A stretch of DNA of 16,961 nt from JAZDLX01 sp964538455 (GTDB taxonomy: Bacteria; Electryoneota; Electryoneia; Electryoneales; Electryoneaceae). Location of the stretch: contig CAZIDZ010000047.1 of the NCBI GenBank assembly GCA_964538455.1, positions 1 through 16,961 on the forward strand, in the 5' to 3' direction. Made by a program: the position numbers and the translations under genes. Positions within the stretch are counted from its first letter, which is position 1. Each line of letters starts with the position of its first letter. Below the pieces are notes generated by a model. That model had not been told where the DNA came from. It did no database searches and saw only the letters and a program-made list of their open reading frames with translations. This document shows positions 14,370-16,961 of the stretch, one piece after another.

Positions 14370-15559
14370 CGGGCGGCTCCTCCCGCGCCCCCCTCGCTGC
14401 TGTCAGGATCGGATGAATGGTTGCCGGGCAGCAGGATCGCGCCGCCGTCCTGGAGCAGGTGCTGCCCGAGCGTCACCACCTGCCCGCGAAGGTCCGGCCA
14501 GAGAATTTCCACGTCCACCGGGGTGATGATGCCGGTGGAAACCGGAGTCCAGTCCGCCGTGCTGCCGCCGTTCGCTACTTTGAAAACGCCGATTTGGCCG
14601 TCCCGGTTGACCAGCGCGCGCGCGGGAATCAACCGTGTCTTCGCTTTCGAAGCGAGCACCACATGCACCCGCGCGAACATCCCCGGCTTCAGCTTCAATG
14701 AATCGTTCGGAACGATCACTTCCATCTCGGCGACACGGCTCGCCTCGCGAAGCATCGGCGCGATCCTCGAAACGTACCCCACAAAGTGCTGGTCCGGGAA
14801 CGCGTCGACGCTCACCTGCGCCGATTGCCCGATGTCCATCCGCCCGTAATCGCGCTCGATCACCGTCGTGCGCACGTACACCGTGTCGATCCCGATCACC
14901 GAAACCACCGCGCCGTTCACCGGAAGCAGCACCCCCTCATCCACGTAGCGCTCGCCGATGTACCCCGGCTCCGACGCGCGCAGCAGGGTGTAACTGAGAC
15001 GGATCTTGGCCGATTCCAGCGCCGCCTGGCGCTGCTGCACCTGCGCCTGCGCCACCGAGAGCCGGGCCTTGCTCGCGTCGTACTTGCTCTGAGCCGTCTC
15101 AAGTTCCGCCGTCGAGGAGAGGTTCTGGGCGGCGAGCGATTTGGCGCGCTGCAGCTCCTGGTCCGCCAGAGAATACTGGCTCCGTGTCTCCACCAGGCTC
15201 GCCTGCGCGATCTTCAGGTTGGCCTCGCCCTCCAGAACAGCCTGCTGGTACTCCGCGTCGTCGAGACGTCCGACCACCTCGTTGCGCTTGACGTAGTCGC
15301 CGATCCGAACGTTCAGTTCGAGCAGCCGCCCGGAGACCTTCGGCGCAACCGTGTACCGGTACAGCGGCTGCACTGTGCCGGTGAACAGTCGTACATCCTC
15401 GATCGGCCCGAAACGAACCGAGTCCGCCTCTACCGCAACCGGTGCCCGTTCATAGCCGCCGCGTGAGGTCGAGCCCGCTCCCGCGATCAGCTCGTAGATC
15501 CGCCAGATCAGCACCACTCCGACAAGCACCGCTGCTGCTATCCAGATATTTCGTCTCAT
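14366..15559 (-). CDS. RND efflux periplasmic adaptor (membrane fusion protein)
   Basis: 397 aa. A single N-terminal membrane anchor (about 5-26) has no lipobox, so the protein is anchored by the helix. Next come a lipoyl/biotinyl-like half domain (VAPKVSGRLLELNVRIGDYV at 71-90) and an Ala/Gln/Glu-rich helical hairpin (about 104-190). The second lipoyl half and a beta-barrel domain end with LKPGMFARVHV, a typical adaptor motif. The C-terminal tail is Ser/Gly rich. It overlaps the permease start by 4 bp. The start ATG has AGGA about 10 nt upstream, a modest match. It joins the RND pump to an outer-membrane factor not present in this window. Confidence 0.94.
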   Translation of the reverse strand: MRRNIWIAAAVLVGVVLIWRIYELIAGAGSTSRGGYERAPVAVEADSVRFGPIEDVRLFTGTVQPLYRYTVAPKVSGRLLELNVRIGDYVKRNEVVGRLDDAEYQQAVLEGEANLKIAQASLVETRSQYSLADQELQRAKSLAAQNLSSTAELETAQSKYDASKARLSVAQAQVQQRQAALESAKIRLSYTLLRASEPGYIGERYVDEGVLLPVNGAVVSVIGIDTVYVRTTVIERDYGRMDIGQSAQVSVDAFPDQHFVGYVSRIAPMLREASRVAEMEVIVPNDSLKLKPGMFARVHVVLASKAKTRLIPARALVNRDGQIGVFKVANGGSTADWTPVSTGIITPVDVEILWPDLRGQVVTLGQHLLQDGGAILLPGNHSSDPDSSEGGAGGAAR

Positions 15560-15887
15560 GCCTGCTTTCCTGCTGGCCGGATTCCGGGAAAGGGTGTGTG
15601 GGGGAGAGGATCTCTTCCTCGCACCGGCGGGAACTCGCTCTCGCGAGGCTATCTGTCAACCGGGTTTCCGCTTTGCCCGGCAATGCTCGTTGTGTCGCCC
15701 GGCTGCCCCGTCAGCCGGGTTTCGTCTTGACGCGGACCGGCGGAATGCAGGCCGGTAACTGTCCGCAAACAGCACGAACAGCATAATATAAAAGAAGAGG
15801 ACGTGACGAGAAGCGGAATCTGCGAACGGGAGACCGCCTTCCGGCGCCGCACCCGTGCCCTCCGGCGCGAGCCGTTTGTCCGCTCCT
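15560..15887. other. Intergenic region before the efflux operon
   Basis: 328 bp with no gene that I can support. It should carry the efflux promoter; an AT-rich island at 15783-15794 reads TATTAT (15788-15783) on the minus strand but has no convincing -35. A perfect hairpin CCCGGCTG (15698-15705) and CAGCCGGG (15712-15719), followed by TTTC, resembles the repeats at 44-138. Nearby is a partial copy, ACCGGGTTTCCG, around 15660. No terminator for the HAD gene was recognised. Confidence 0.4.
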
Positions 15888-16700
15888 TCAACCGAGAAAA
15901 CGGTGCAACGCCATTTTCAGGTGCCGTTCGATTTCGCTGTTCTCACCGAACACCGCCGACACGAGCGTTGAAACTCGCCGGTCGTCGACGAGACGCCACG
16001 CCTGCGTCCATTTCTTCGGCCGCCGCTCATCGTACACCCCGATCGCCACCCCTCCGTAGCGCCGCACTAGCGTGAAACAGGGGATGTCCGTCAGCCCGTC
16101 ACCGATGTAGACCATCCGCTCGAAGGGGATGTAGAACGCCTCCTGCTCGCCCATCCGCTCGTTGACACGAAACGGCTGTTGGCGCGCGTCGCCGCCCACG
16201 ATCCCTTTTGAGATCTGGTAAAGGTAGCGCGTCTTCTCGGTGAAGCTGACAACGTTCTTGATCCCCGCCGCATACCCGTTGTCATCGTACGTGAACTCGC
16301 TGCCCCAGATGCCGTGAAAGCGGCCCGCGATCGGGGATGATCGCAGCACCGTTTCGATCCCGCTGCTGAGCATGTAGAATTCGACTGAGCTGGTGGGGGA
16401 GAGTTCACGGGCGTGGGCGGTCACCCGGTCGAAAAGGGTTTCCACGCCGTCGAACACCTCGATGCTCTCGCCGTACGCTTTGAGTCGCTCGCGGGTGATC
16501 GGAATCCCGTCGCGCGCCAGCTCGATCATCTTCTGCAGGTATACCGGGATTGGATCGAATCCACTCTCGGCGATCAGACGGTCGCACTGCTCCCAGAACG
16601 TGGCAGTATCCACACCCAGCGACGCCAGGAAACCCGTCGTGCTGTCCGGCGCCAGCGTTCCGTCAAAATCGAAGAGCACACCGATCCGTGCCGCTGCCAT
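15888..16700 (-). CDS. HAD-superfamily phosphatase (SerB-like)
   Basis: 270 aa with all four HAD motifs. Motif I is DFDGT (Asp11 nucleophile, Asp13 acid/base), motif II is MLSSG (Ser112/113), motif III is probably Lys156 in FTEKTRYL, and motif IV is GDGLTD (Asp201, Asp205) for Mg2+ binding. A helical cap of about 70 residues sits between motifs I and II, as in phosphoserine-phosphatase-like C1 members. The KGIVGGDAR insert and the WTQAW segment near the end do not point me to a specific substrate. GGAG lies 7 nt before the ATG. It is separated from the efflux operon by 328 bp and appears to be a single-gene unit. A cytoplasmic phosphomonoesterase is the safest call. Confidence 0.9.
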   Translation of the reverse strand: MAAARIGVLFDFDGTLAPDSTTGFLASLGVDTATFWEQCDRLIAESGFDPIPVYLQKMIELARDGIPITRERLKAYGESIEVFDGVETLFDRVTAHARELSPTSSVEFYMLSSGIETVLRSSPIAGRFHGIWGSEFTYDDNGYAAGIKNVVSFTEKTRYLYQISKGIVGGDARQQPFRVNERMGEQEAFYIPFERMVYIGDGLTDIPCFTLVRRYGGVAIGVYDERRPKKWTQAWRLVDDRRVSTLVSAVFGENSEIERHLKMALHRFLG

Positions 16701-16773
16701 GCTCGCTCCGTTCGTCTGCCAGGCTGCTGCGAAGGAAACAGAAGATACGGGTAAAACTCTTTGCGGCCAGCGT

Positions 16774-16797
16774 GTAGCCCGGAATCTTAATTCCAGG
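16774..16797. repeat. Palindromic repeat GTAGCCCGGAAT, right copy
   Basis: GTAG followed by CCCGGAAT (16778-16785), a 4-nt loop and ATTCCAGG (16790-16797) repeats the element at 271-297 with one mismatch in the stem. Region 16701-16961 otherwise contains only repeats and no gene. Confidence 0.6.
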
Positions 16798-16848
16798 ACA
16801 AGACTGAATCAGTCCATGTGGCCCGCGATCATCGCATCCCAGTTTGTC

Positions 16849-16871
16849 ATTGCCCGGCTTGACCGGGCAAT
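16849..16871. repeat. Palindromic intergenic repeat (GCCCGGCTTGACCGGGC type)
   Basis: ATTGCCCGG (16849-16857) and CCGGGCAAT (16863-16871) pair perfectly around CTTGA. I recall this palindrome, with the flanking TGTCATT, as a widespread dispersed repeat in several bacterial groups; its spurious translation reads DCPVKPGND. Confidence 0.6.
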
Positions 16872-16876
16872 CCACT

Positions 16877-16915
16877 CCAGACAGTTTAGGAGTCTTTTTC
16901 AGTTAAACTGTCTGG
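16877..16915. repeat. 12-bp inverted repeat with T-rich loop
   Basis: CCAGACAGTTTA (16877-16888) and TAAACTGTCTGG (16904-16915) are exact inverted copies with a 15-nt loop that contains five T residues. It directly follows the preceding palindrome. It may be a terminator-like hairpin of an off-window gene, or part of a small mobile palindromic element. Confidence 0.5.
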
Positions 16916-16961
16916 GATCTCGGAAATCGGAGATTGCCACGCGCCGAACGGATGACGCTGG

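Noticed and set aside
11283..15559. Heavy-metal (CusA/CzcA) efflux assignment
   Set aside because: I see no metal-binding methionine cluster or His-rich segment, and the TM4 motif fits the SwrC-like HAE-1 branch better.
1..16961. tRNA, rRNA or CRISPR array
   Set aside because: No cloverleaf, rRNA core sequence or regularly spaced direct-repeat array was seen; the repeats present are palindromes without spacers.

Overview
The window is a GC-rich stretch in which every gene I can support lies on the minus strand, so transcription runs from high to low coordinates. Signal peptides, lipoboxes, an outer-membrane barrel and an RND pump show a diderm (Gram-negative) bacterium. The very high density of multihaem c-type cytochromes and the scattered palindromic intergenic repeats suggest an uncultured anaerobic or metal-respiring lineage. 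I cannot name the phylum from sequence alone. Seven of eleven genes end in TGA, so the standard code applies.

Right side (16961 to 11283): a repeat-rich edge, a HAD-superfamily phosphatase (15888-16700), a 328-bp gap, then a two-gene efflux operon with ATGA overlap: periplasmic adaptor (14366-15559) and RND permease (11283-14369). No TolC-type outer-membrane factor is present. A 513-bp gap (10770-11282) follows. It holds a terminator, an imperfectly understood structured region and the promoter region of the cytochrome cluster.

Centre and left (10769 to 380): six multihaem cytochromes, one outer-membrane beta-barrel and one tandem-rhodanese lipoprotein. In order of transcription they are: a 9-haem lipoprotein with a collagen-like stalk; an 18-haem inner-membrane NapC/NirT-type protein; the barrel, overlapping a 12-haem periplasmic cytochrome; a 9-haem lipoprotein with two CX4CH motifs; a tetrahaem c554-like protein; a strong terminator; an 11-haem lipoprotein gene interrupted by an in-frame TGA; and the rhodanese lipoprotein, followed by another strong terminator. 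Together they carry 63 haem-binding motifs (61 CXXCH and 2 CX4CH).

The parts fit a complete trans-envelope electron conduit: quinol oxidation by the NapC-like protein, transfer through periplasmic haems (12-haem and c554-like proteins), crossing of the outer membrane through the barrel, and terminal exchange by surface lipoprotein cytochromes. This resembles the porin-cytochrome and ext clusters of metal-reducing bacteria, but the composition is unusual (18-haem NapC fusion, short barrel, tandem rhodanese). Direction of electron flow and substrate are not shown by the sequence.

The points most worth a second look are the in-frame TGA with a SECIS-like hairpin in the 11-haem gene, and an identical-geometry dyad (TTAGG-N4-CCTAA) upstream of two of the cytochrome transcription units.
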